DNA of 12,199 nucleotides from Porticoccus sp047635255. GTDB lineage: Bacteria; Pseudomonadota; Gammaproteobacteria; Pseudomonadales; Porticoccaceae. Location: positions 1-12,199 of the forward strand of contig JBLIIR010000038.1 of the NCBI GenBank assembly GCA_047635255.1, given 5' to 3'. The notes under the pieces were generated by a model. The model did no database searches. It was not told where the DNA came from and saw only the letters and a list, made by a program, of their open reading frames with translations. Position 1 is the first letter of the stretch; every line of letters begins with the position of its first letter. A program made the translations under genes and the position numbers. Positions 1 through 5,925 of the stretch are shown one piece after another.

Positions 1-210
1 GAATCCATTACCGTACTGCTTGTGTAGACTTGTAATACATAGAGCTAATTTATTCATAGTTTAATATTCGATTTTTAACTGCGACTTGAGGTTTAATTAT
101 AAATAGTTGACTGCATAAGAACATTTAACAGACCAAGAAAGTACCTTAGGGTTTAATTAAAAAGATCCACCTAGTATGCGCAAAAAAGAACAGCTATCAA
201 AGCATGGGGC
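1..210. other. Intergenic stretch with no recognisable gene
   Basis: No convincing coding region or RNA gene is visible here on either strand. The DNA is AT-rich. It contains a near-repeat around GGTTTAATTA at 90-99 and 150-159, exactly 60 bases apart, with some flanking similarity (CTT and GG before, AAA after). A reading frame starting at 176 runs across the tRNA-Gly gene and is an artefact. The stretch is the downstream flank of the tRNA operon. Confidence 0.6.
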
Positions 211-246
211 AAAAAAAAGTGTAATACCTAATTTGATATTACACTT
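211..246 (-). terminator. Rho-independent terminator of the tRNA operon
   Basis: A perfect 10-bp inverted repeat (217-226 with 237-246, arm AAGTGTAATA) has a 10-base loop. Read on the minus strand it is followed at once by a run of eight T (211-218, partly shared with the stem). It lies 6 bases beyond the encoded CCA end of tRNA-Gly, as expected for the end of a stable-RNA transcript. The stem is AT-rich, so it is of moderate strength. The T-run is only on the minus-strand side, which sets the direction. Confidence 0.85.
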
Positions 247-252
247 CTTAAT

Positions 253-328
253 TGGAGCGGGAAACCGGGTTCGAACCGGCGACCTCAACCTTGGCAAGGT
301 TGCGCTCTACCAACTGAGCTATTCCCGC
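253..328 (-). tRNA. glyV-like: tRNA-Gly (anticodon GCC)
   Basis: The minus strand folds as a complete 76-nt tRNA with encoded CCA. The acceptor stem is GCGGGAA/TTCCCGC with a T discriminator, the D-arm contains AGCTCAGTTGGTAGAGC, the anticodon stem CAACC/GGTTG closes the loop TTGCCAA (anticodon GCC), and the T-arm contains GGTTCGAACC. It reads GGC and GGU glycine codons. It is the second gene of a two-tRNA transcript, 35 bases after tRNA-Glu, and is followed by a terminator. Every arm is intact, so it should be functional. The isoacceptor letter (V) is only by analogy with E. coli. Confidence 0.97.
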
Positions 329-363
329 GCTTTCTTTGCCATAAAAAACAAAGTAACGAAAAA

Positions 364-439
364 TGGCGTCCCGTAGGGGAGTCGAACCCCTGTTACCGCC
401 GTGAAAGGGCGGTGTCCTAGGCCTCTAGACGAACGGGAC
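364..439 (-). tRNA. gltT-like: tRNA-Glu (anticodon UUC)
   Basis: The minus strand gives a 76-nt tRNA with encoded CCA. The acceptor stem is GTCCCGT/ACGGGAC, the D-arm is TCGTCTAGAGGCCTAGGACA-like, the anticodon stem CCGCC/GGCGG closes a loop CTTTCAC (anticodon TTC), and the T-arm contains GGGGTTCGACTCCCC. It is nearly identical to E. coli tRNA-Glu as I remember it. U34 of this tRNA family is normally modified to mnm5s2U, and MnmC, encoded at 7960-10047, makes the last steps of the mnm5 group. It is first in the operon, with a strong promoter about 53-81 bases upstream. Confidence 0.97.
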
Positions 440-482
440 CAAACTTTCCCCATAAAGACAGCATGCCTTCTTTAAAAAAAGA

Positions 483-520
483 GAGGCGCGCATTCTATGA
501 AGCAGGCTCTATGCTGTCAA
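483..520 (-). promoter_or_regulatory. Strong sigma70-type promoter of the tRNA-Glu/tRNA-Gly operon
   Basis: On the minus strand there is a perfect -35 box TTGACA (520-515), a 17-base spacer, and a -10 box TAGAAT (497-492), directly followed by the GC-rich stretch GCGCGCCTC (491-483). A near-consensus promoter with a GC-rich discriminator is the known signature of stable-RNA promoters under ppGpp/DksA stringent control. That regulation is inferred from the discriminator. The predicted start near 485 gives a leader of about 45 bases before the tRNA. Confidence 0.85.
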
Positions 521-566
521 GCCCACTCTTTAACTTAATCTAAGTTGAAAAAAAATATGCAAACTT

Positions 567-589
567 AAACGTAATCTATTTTTACGTTT
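567..589 (-). terminator. Hairpin at the end of msrB, possible weak terminator
   Basis: An 8-bp perfect inverted repeat AAACGTAA/TTACGTTT (567-574, 582-589) overlaps the msrB stop codon. On the minus strand the hairpin is followed by an AT-rich stretch with a run of eight T only about 9 bases later, so it is not a textbook intrinsic terminator. It may stabilise the mRNA 3' end or slow transcription ahead of the tRNA promoter that lies just downstream on the same strand. Confidence 0.35.
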
Positions 590-974
590 TGACTAAATTA
601 AGAGAAAGAGAATTTATGCAATATCGCAAACCTGTTGGTTTTGGCCCATCTGTAAACACGTGACCCAGATGAGCCCCGCAATTAGCGCATAGTGCTTCTG
701 TGCGAACCATTCCATGACTATGGTCTGAGTTTTCATCAACCGCATGCTTATCAATTACATCAAAAAAACTGGGCCATCCAGAACCAGAATTATACTTTTT
801 TTCAGAATGGAACAAAGGCTTGCTACAACAACAACATGTATAAATTCCTGCAGCTTTTTCATTATTGAGTTGCCCAGAAAAAGCTCGCTCTGTTCCTTTT
901 TCCCAGCAAATATTAAATTCCTCAGAAGTCAGCTTTTTTTGCCAGATTTCTTTACTAATATTTTTGTCGCTCAT
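582..974 (-). CDS. msrB: Peptide-methionine (R)-S-oxide reductase MsrB
   Basis: MsrB reduces the R epimer of methionine sulfoxide in oxidised proteins, usually with thioredoxin as reductant, in the cytoplasm. The 130-aa protein is a complete single-domain MsrB. Two zinc-binding CxxC pairs are visible (Cys47/Cys50 inside a run of four cysteines, and Cys96/Cys99 in CANC). The family block GSGWPSFF lies at 64-71, HLGHVFTDGPKPTG at 102-115, and the catalytic Cys119 is in RYCINS. The position that is Cys in E. coli MsrB (GCGWPSF) is Ser65 here, so the usual resolving cysteine is absent. The ATG at 974 is preceded on the minus strand by AGGAGA, a good ribosome site. The gene diverges from alaA across 91 bases and lies upstream of the tRNA operon on the same strand. 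Confidence 0.96.
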   Translation of the reverse strand: MSDKNISKEIWQKKLTSEEFNICWEKGTERAFSGQLNNEKAAGIYTCCCCSKPLFHSEKKYNSGSGWPSFFDVIDKHAVDENSDHSHGMVRTEALCANCGAHLGHVFTDGPKPTGLRYCINSLSLNLVKT

Positions 975-1065
975 AACATCTATCTCCTACTTTTCTTAGC
1001 TATAGAATCAATTTGATATACAATAGACGAATTATCATCACTCGACAGCTTTCAGTAAAATTTAT

Positions 1066-2295
1066 ATGCAGCCTATTAAGAAATCAAGCAAACTAAACAA
1101 TGTCTGTTACGATATTCGCGGTCCAATTCATGATCATGCCAATCGTCTAGAAGAAGATGGGCATCGTATTCTCAAATTAAATATCGGCAACCCTAGCGCT
1201 TTCGGTTTTGAAGCGCCGGATGAAATTATACAGGATGTCATTCACAATTTAGCAAAATCTCAGGGCTACTGTCACTCAAAAGGCATATATAGTGCTAGGA
1301 AGGCTGTAATGCAACGCTGTCAAATCATGGGCATTTCTCATGTCGAAATTGATGATGTTTTTTTAGGGAACGGTGTCAGCGAGCTGATAGTGATGGCAAT
1401 GCAGGCCTTGCTGAACAACGATGATGAGATTCTTATTCCTGCCCCAGACTACCCTTTATGGACAGCAGCTGTAACACTGGCTGGAGGCAAGGCTGTTCAC
1501 TACCTGTGCGATGAAACAGAAGATTGGCAACCAAATATTGACGACATGGCCAGTAAAATTACAGCAAAAACTCGAGGTATCGTTGTAATAAATCCAAATA
1601 ATCCAACGGGAGCGGTCTACAGTGAGTCCGTTTTACGACAAATAATTTCACTGGCTCGGAAACACCAACTAATAATCTACTCCGATGAAATTTATGACCG
1701 TATTTTATTTGATGAAGCAAAACATATTCCGCTTGCTAGCTTGGCGAATGACGTACTATGTATTACGTTAAATGGTTTATCTAAAACCTATAGGCTGGCA
1801 GGTTTTCGTTCTGGTTGGTTAGTGGTAAGCGGAGCTAAAGATATCGCTCAAAGCTACATAGAAGGCCTTGAGATGCTCTCTTCTGTTAGGCTATGCGCCA
1901 ATGTGCCCGCAATGTATGCCATACAAACTGCCTTAGGCGGCTATCAAAGCATCAATGATCTGACCTGTCCTGGTGGAAGATTGCTACTTCAGCGAGACAA
2001 GGCATGGTCATTGCTCAATGAAATACCAGGGGTAAGTTGTGTAAAACCAAAAGCCGCCATGTACTTATTTCCGCGTCTTGACCCCAAAATATACCCAATA
2101 GTCGATGATGAGAAATTTGTCTTGGATTTACTATTAGAGCAAAAAATTCTTTTGGTTCAAGGCACAGCATTTAACTGGCCGAATCCTGATCATTTTCGTA
2201 TTGTTTTTTTACCCAGAGAGGACGATATAGTCGAAGCTATTGGCAGGCTATCCAAGTTTCTTCTAGATTACCGCATCAAGCATGGCACTAATTGA
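1066..2295 (+). CDS. alaA: Glutamate-pyruvate (alanine) aminotransferase AlaA
   Basis: AlaA is a PLP-dependent fold-type I aminotransferase that makes L-alanine from pyruvate with glutamate as amino donor; it is the main alanine synthase of E. coli. The 409-aa product matches E. coli AlaA (about 405 aa) from end to end as I remember it. The N-terminal SSKLNNVCYDIRGP is at 7-20, LKLNIGNP at 36-43, the substrate loop DYPLW at 128-132, INPNNPTG at 175-182, SDEIYD at 206-211, and the PLP lysine Lys240 in NGLSKTYR, followed by GFRSGW. The start is fixed by this N-terminal alignment, because no clear ribosome site is visible. A possible -10 (TACAAT, 1019-1024) lies upstream. The gene converges on pdxB with only 37 bases between. 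Confidence 0.95.
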   Translation: MQPIKKSSKLNNVCYDIRGPIHDHANRLEEDGHRILKLNIGNPSAFGFEAPDEIIQDVIHNLAKSQGYCHSKGIYSARKAVMQRCQIMGISHVEIDDVFLGNGVSELIVMAMQALLNNDDEILIPAPDYPLWTAAVTLAGGKAVHYLCDETEDWQPNIDDMASKITAKTRGIVVINPNNPTGAVYSESVLRQIISLARKHQLIIYSDEIYDRILFDEAKHIPLASLANDVLCITLNGLSKTYRLAGFRSGWLVVSGAKDIAQSYIEGLEMLSSVRLCANVPAMYAIQTALGGYQSINDLTCPGGRLLLQRDKAWSLLNEIPGVSCVKPKAAMYLFPRLDPKIYPIVDDEKFVLDLLLEQKILLVQGTAFNWPNPDHFRIVFLPREDDIVEAIGRLSKFLLDYRIKHGTN

Positions 2296-2332
2296 AAACT
2301 GATTCGACATAACAATTGATTAAACAAAACTG

Positions 2333-3421
2333 CTAAGCGGACTTGAACCCGAGTATTGATAAACTTTTAGCTAGAAGTTCATCGCTATTTTTTGCCAAAC
2401 AGTAGTGATGGAACTCAAATCTTTGCGGGCAGTCTTTCCTCAAACGATCAAACTCCTGTGGATGGCCGACCTCTTTTTTGAGCAAAGACTCTCTCATCAG
2501 ATGATCTATTTTTTTTACATCAAAAGTTTCTAGCACGGCGTCCGCAAAAGAATTAGACGTCAATTCAAAAATTTCACCCCTAGTAATTGGAATTGGAGCG
2601 TCAAACCCATAGCTAGAACAAAAAGCATCAAAAATCATTTGAGTGCCCTTAATTTTTCCATCATAACTATAACCTGCTATATGCGGAGAGCATATATCGA
2701 CCAGCTCCAGCAACTCCAATGAAATGTCGGGCTCACCTTCCCATACATCAAGCGCCAACTGCCAAGACTTTTCCGAAAAACAGCGCAGTACTGACTGGTT
2801 ATCTAAAACAGCACCCCTGCTAGTATTAATCAATAAAACGTTTGGCATAAGATTACACAAAACTTGTTCATTGAATAAATGGTAGGTGGGATAAGAGCCG
2901 AAGTCCGTCAAAGGTACATGAAGAGACAAAATATCTGATTCTAAGACTGCCTCAAAAGTAACCAGATGAGGATTGCTTTCTGCCGTAAGGAAAGGATCAT
3001 AACAGCGGCATTTCACTCCCAGGGCGCGCAAAGTTTTATACAGTTTTCCCCCAATAGTGCCACACCCAATGATCCCGACAGTTTGCTCCATCCAGTTAGA
3101 GCGAAGAGTGCTCAAAACTGAAAGAACATACTGCACTACTGCGCTGGCATTACATCCAGGGGCATTGGCAAACTTAATGCCTTTGTGTTGAAGATAACTT
3201 TGATCTATATGATCAGCCCCGATAGTTGACGATCCGACAAATCTCACCTTGCTGCCCCCTAAAAGGCTTTCGTTTACTTGTGTCACTGACCTGACCAGTA
3301 ACACATCAGCTTGCTGCACATCATCAGCTGTAATATCACGTCCAGGAAGCGTTATTATCTCACCATAAGGTGAAAATAACTCTTGGACTAAAGGCATATT
3401 ATCATCGGCTATAATCTTCAT
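2333..3421 (-). CDS. pdxB: Erythronate-4-phosphate dehydrogenase PdxB
   Basis: PdxB oxidises 4-phospho-D-erythronate, the second step of the DXP-dependent route to pyridoxal 5'-phosphate. The protein belongs to the D-isomer-specific 2-hydroxyacid dehydrogenases. The NAD-binding Rossmann motif GCGTIG is at 119-124, and NTSRGAVLDN at 199-208 carries the catalytic Arg202. Glu230 in WEGEPD and His247 in SPHIAGY complete the catalytic set. A C-terminal PdxB dimerisation-type region follows. The chosen ATG at 3421 gives 362 aa starting MKIIADDNMP, where the family starts, with AAGGAT about 10 bases upstream. The frame is open further upstream (a weak start at 3469), but that extension would overlap the end of epmC. 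It follows epmC by 44 bases on the same strand, so the two are probably cotranscribed. PLP made through this enzyme is the cofactor of the neighbouring AlaA. Confidence 0.95.
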   Translation of the reverse strand: MKIIADDNMPLVQELFSPYGEIITLPGRDITADDVQQADVLLVRSVTQVNESLLGGSKVRFVGSSTIGADHIDQSYLQHKGIKFANAPGCNASAVVQYVLSVLSTLRSNWMEQTVGIIGCGTIGGKLYKTLRALGVKCRCYDPFLTAESNPHLVTFEAVLESDILSLHVPLTDFGSYPTYHLFNEQVLCNLMPNVLLINTSRGAVLDNQSVLRCFSEKSWQLALDVWEGEPDISLELLELVDICSPHIAGYSYDGKIKGTQMIFDAFCSSYGFDAPIPITRGEIFELTSNSFADAVLETFDVKKIDHLMRESLLKKEVGHPQEFDRLRKDCPQRFEFHHYCLAKNSDELLAKSLSILGFKSA

Positions 3422-3465
3422 TGAGCGCCATCCTTTCTTGCAAATCTTATTATAACGACTTAATT

Positions 3466-4071
3466 TCAAGAAAACTGATAGAGGGAAGAACTAAATGGTT
3501 GTGTTTTAAAAAAATGCGACAAAGCCTTTGCGAATAAGAGCCCTCGTTCTGGCATAGGTTTCCGACACCAGATATGAGCCTGCTCAAGAACTGATTGTAA
3601 AAAATAATGGCTAGTATCAATTTCGCCCAACAGATTATCAGTACTGACAATGAATGAGTGTGACGCAGCAACAGAAAAAATCCACTCTAACGCCTGAGGT
3701 CGAACCTCAACTTTCTCAAATATTTTTTGCTGAGCCCCTGATCTTCCATCTGGGTGATACCAATATCCATAATCTATTAAATTTCGTCTTTTTTCACCAG
3801 CAAGACACCAATGAGCAACTTCATGTAAAGCACTAGAAATGTAGTCTTGGCAAAAAATAAGTCTATTGTGCTTACAGTTAGAGCTTGCCGGCAGATAAAG
3901 CGGTTCGTCTGCCCCGCCCTCCAGATGAGTATTAAAAGAATCAAAAAATAAGCCATTAAAAATAGCAGTTAATTCCTCTACTTTTAATTTTCTTGGAATT
4001 TTTATAGCCCGAGGAGCACTTATATCAGATATCAATGTATGGTCACCCTTCCTGCTAAAAAGTAGCATCAT
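3466..4071 (-). CDS. epmC: Elongation factor P hydroxylase EpmC (YfcM family)
   Basis: EpmC hydroxylates the beta-lysylated lysine of elongation factor P, the last step of EF-P maturation after EpmA and EpmB. The metal-binding HEVAH and the downstream family block are clear: the run from DYGYWY through PDGRS to FEKVEVRPQALEW aligns with E. coli YfcM. The protein is about 201 aa from the ATG at 4071, against 182 aa in E. coli. The extra residues are N-terminal, before the conserved EELTAIFN-like start. The true start is uncertain: a TTG at 4080, ATGs at 4071 and 4068, and a TTG at 4032 with AGGAAGGG upstream are all possible. It lies upstream of pdxB and diverges from the 238-aa unknown. I see no epmA, epmB or efp here, so the link to EF-P rests on family identity. 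Confidence 0.92.
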   Translation of the reverse strand: MMLLFSRKGDHTLISDISAPRAIKIPRKLKVEELTAIFNGLFFDSFNTHLEGGADEPLYLPASSNCKHNRLIFCQDYISSALHEVAHWCLAGEKRRNLIDYGYWYHPDGRSGAQQKIFEKVEVRPQALEWIFSVAASHSFIVSTDNLLGEIDTSHYFLQSVLEQAHIWCRKPMPERGLLFAKALSHFFKTQPFSSSLYQFS

Positions 4072-4191
4072 ACTACCCAATGGGGAGACAGGAAATATAG
4101 AATTTACACGCTAGCATGAGACTTTCTAAAAAATTACACTATATGTTGTACTTTTATCTTATCAGTAGTACCTTATATTGTGTGTTGGGTA

Positions 4192-4197
4192 TATAAT
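4192..4197 (+). promoter_or_regulatory. Possible -10 box upstream of the 238-aa unknown gene
   Basis: A perfect TATAAT lies 81 bases before the start codon at 4279. No good -35 box is found 16-18 bases upstream, so the promoter may be activator-dependent or weak. It is the best match on the plus strand in the 4081-4278 spacer between the divergent epmC and this gene. No convincing promoter for epmC was found on the minus strand. Confidence 0.35.
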
Positions 4198-4278
4198 CAG
4201 CACACCATAATCATTGCTATGGAAAAATAATTTTCTTGTTGCCATTGCCTTATCATTAGACAGTATTGAGGAAGCATT

Positions 4279-4995
4279 ATGACCACCTCAACATCCAACA
4301 ACAATCATAACAAAGATAATGTTATTGATATCTTTACTCAAAAACTTTATTCATCATCTTGCAATCGCCGCATTATACGCCTTGCACCAGAACTTGATGG
4401 CCTTGAAATGATTTATTCGAATGAGGCGAGCCCCGAAAAGTTATTTAGCGTCAAGATTCTCTGTTGGGCCCTGAGGGCTGATGGTGAAGTTGTTGGCTTA
4501 ATCCCTTGGCTGGACGAGATAGTATCTTGCCCTCTGATAAGCGACCCCGTTAACGGTTACTGGGAAGGCTATTTTGATCCAGGCAGCGATGAGATTTTTC
4601 ATGAGGCTCCTATTCACAAAATTATAGAGCTAGAGACTGCTGCTGAATACTATGAAAGGGATTCTCAAACTGGTGAAGATATAGTGCAGGAAATACCTGA
4701 CATAATCGGCACACATGCTGTTCTTTCAAGTGATGGTTTTAAAAATTTAACGCTAAAAGAAGTAGTGAGCTGGAGGTTATTAAGTAGTGGCGCCATAGAA
4801 TGCATGCTCATAGATGATGCAAAAGTTGTCAATACGCCAGTTTTGCCTGGTGATGACTGCCTTTATCCTTGCAAAACAGAAGAAGCATTTCGGTACTTCT
4901 TTCAGCACCATATTGCAAATAAGATTAAGGCGCGTGATCCTGAAGCCCTTGAGGCTATTGCAATGCTTGTTGACTCTATAGTTAGTCAAAATTAA
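4279..4995 (+). CDS. Conserved protein of unknown function
   Basis: I do not recognise a named family with certainty; it resembles uncharacterised proteins I associate with gammaproteobacteria. The 238-aa product is acidic and soluble-looking, with no signal peptide or membrane segment. A polar, Asn-rich N-terminus (1-14) is followed by a compact, apparently conserved body: RLAPELDGLEMIYS at 34-47, LFSVKILCWALRADGEVVGL at 55-74, GYWEGYFDP at 93-101, APIHKIIELETAAEYYE at 110-126, IGTHAVLSSDG at 143-153, and FRYFFQHHIANKIK at 204-217. Alternating hydrophobic and charged stretches suggest a mixed alpha/beta domain. Translation signals are strong, with GAGGAA 6 bases before the ATG. It diverges from epmC and converges on the UPF0270 gene with 21 bases between. 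No function is assigned. Confidence 0.85.
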   Translation: MTTSTSNNNHNKDNVIDIFTQKLYSSSCNRRIIRLAPELDGLEMIYSNEASPEKLFSVKILCWALRADGEVVGLIPWLDEIVSCPLISDPVNGYWEGYFDPGSDEIFHEAPIHKIIELETAAEYYERDSQTGEDIVQEIPDIIGTHAVLSSDGFKNLTLKEVVSWRLLSSGAIECMLIDDAKVVNTPVLPGDDCLYPCKTEEAFRYFFQHHIANKIKARDPEALEAIAMLVDSIVSQN

Positions 4996-5016
4996 TGGGG
5001 CTCCATCCATTCTAAT

Positions 5017-5253
5017 TTACACTTTTTGGGTAATTTTTATAAAATCATTTTTGCTCAGAAGGTTGCAGGTTTCTGTCTCTTGATCAAATGTTAGGATGAT
5101 GTCACCTTGTGATATTTTTATTCTTGCATGCTCAATCTTTTCCTTTAAGCTAATTTCTCTGTCCCCGTAATCAGTTCCATCCCTGTGAATAAATTCCTCT
5201 ATAACAGATGTAAGTAAATCTGCTGGAAGTTTATGCGATGGTATCTCAATCAT
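5017..5253 (-). CDS. yheU: UPF0270 family protein (YheU-like)
   Basis: A 78-aa protein of the small UPF0270 family, named for E. coli YheU, whose function is not established. Family hallmarks are an N-terminal MIEIP followed by an amphipathic helix, then EEFIHRDGTDYGDREISL (19-36), a helical EKIEHARIKISQGD stretch, and a short beta-like end with ILTFDQETETCNLL (53-66). The length is close to YheU (about 72 aa), with a few extra C-terminal residues. The ATG at 5253 has a strong G-rich ribosome site, a run of six G at 5268-5263 on the minus strand. It converges on the 238-aa unknown and diverges from the tandem-ACT gene. Confidence 0.9.
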   Translation of the reverse strand: MIEIPSHKLPADLLTSVIEEFIHRDGTDYGDREISLKEKIEHARIKISQGDIILTFDQETETCNLLSKNDFIKITQKV

Positions 5254-5268
5254 TTTCTGCTACCCCCC

Positions 5269-5316
5269 TTATACCAATACATGAAACTACACTTATACTG
5301 ATACAGTCTAGTATCA
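5269..5316. repeat. Short direct and inverted repeats between yheU and the ACT gene
   Basis: TTATACCAATACA (5269-5281) recurs as TTATACTGATACA (5293-5305), 24 bases apart with two differences. The second copy also forms an inverted repeat, TGATAC at 5299-5304 with GTATCA at 5311-5316 (6-base gap). The cluster sits in the roughly 100-base spacer between two divergent genes and just upstream of a TATAAT box, a natural place for an operator. Function is inferred from position only. Confidence 0.4.
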
Positions 5317-5342
5317 ATATCGCTCATTCTAATTATATGCAC

Positions 5343-5348
5343 TATAAT
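5343..5348 (+). promoter_or_regulatory. Likely -10 box for the tandem-ACT gene
   Basis: A perfect TATAAT ends 2 bases before an ATG at 5351 and 26 bases before the ATG at 5375. A transcript from this box would start near 5355, after the upstream ATG, which supports the later start codon. No good -35 box is visible at the usual distance, so an activator or another promoter may be used. Confidence 0.45.
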
Positions 5349-5374
5349 ACATGCGTATAGCTACAGGTCTTACA

Positions 5375-5896
5375 ATGAATCAATATCTCACACTCACTAT
5401 AATTTCTGATGATCGTCCTGGTATTATCGAAAAAGTTGCAACAGTAGTTGCATCTCATGGTGGGAGCTGGCTCGAAAGCAACATGTCTAGATTGGCTGGG
5501 AAGTTTGCTGGGATACTTCTGGTAAATGTCGAAACAAAGGAGCAACCAAAGCTACTACAAGAGCTTGGGGCACTTAGCACAGAAGGTATTAAGATTATAG
5601 CGGAACCAACTACCGAGAGTGATCAAGAACTAGGTGAGCATTTATTATTAACCTTGGTAGGTAACGATAGGCCCGGAATTATTGGCGAACTCTCATCAAT
5701 ACTGACTCGGCTTGATGTCAATGTAGAAGAGCTCTGTACAAATTGCGAGGATGCACCTATGAGTTCAGAAACTTTATTTAAAGCCTCTGCAGTCATTAGC
5801 TTTTTAAATTCGAGCATCCAAAGAGAAGAGCTTCGATATGAGCTAGAATCATTATCTGATGACTTAATAGTAGAGTTAGAGGTACTGATTGATTAA
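5375..5896 (+). CDS. gcvR-like: Tandem ACT-domain regulator, GcvR-like
   Basis: A 173-aa protein made of two ACT domains (about 4-76 and 89-170), each with the glycine-type ligand-loop signature DRPGI (13-17 and 98-102). This is the architecture of GcvR, which in E. coli binds GcvA and represses the glycine cleavage operon when glycine is low. No DNA-binding or enzyme domain is present, so it should act through a partner protein. The ATG at 5375 (MNQYLTLT) is preferred over one at 5351, which lies ahead of the transcription start implied by the TATAAT at 5343 and gives a poorly conserved N-terminus; CAGGT precedes the chosen start. No gcvA or gcvTHP gene is nearby, so the regulated pathway is not shown here. 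It converges on the VIT transporter gene. Confidence 0.85.
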   Translation: MNQYLTLTIISDDRPGIIEKVATVVASHGGSWLESNMSRLAGKFAGILLVNVETKEQPKLLQELGALSTEGIKIIAEPTTESDQELGEHLLLTLVGNDRPGIIGELSSILTRLDVNVEELCTNCEDAPMSSETLFKASAVISFLNSSIQREELRYELESLSDDLIVELEVLID

Positions 5897-5925
5897 CCTA
5901 GCCTTAAAGACTGCTACTGGCTACG

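Noticed and set aside
176..376. Plus-strand reading frame across the tRNA region
   Set aside because: It reads the antisense of tRNA-Gly (the familiar NRVRTGD-type false peptide) and has no ribosome site.
531..545. Palindrome AACTTA-ATC-TAAGTT as a terminator
   Set aside because: No T-run follows it on either strand; on the minus strand the T-run comes before it. It lies between msrB and the tRNA promoter, and no role can be supported.
744..1016. Plus-strand frame of 90 codons
   Set aside because: Antisense to msrB, which has full family motifs.
3450..3836. Frames at 3450-3671 (minus) and 3654-3836 (plus)
   Set aside because: Both lie within epmC in other frames and show no family-like sequence.
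4780..5010. Minus-strand frame of 76 codons
   Set aside because: Antisense to the end of the 238-aa gene, which has the strong ribosome site.
5342..5817. Minus-strand frames at 5342-5545 and 5623-5817
   Set aside because: Antisense to the two ACT domains.
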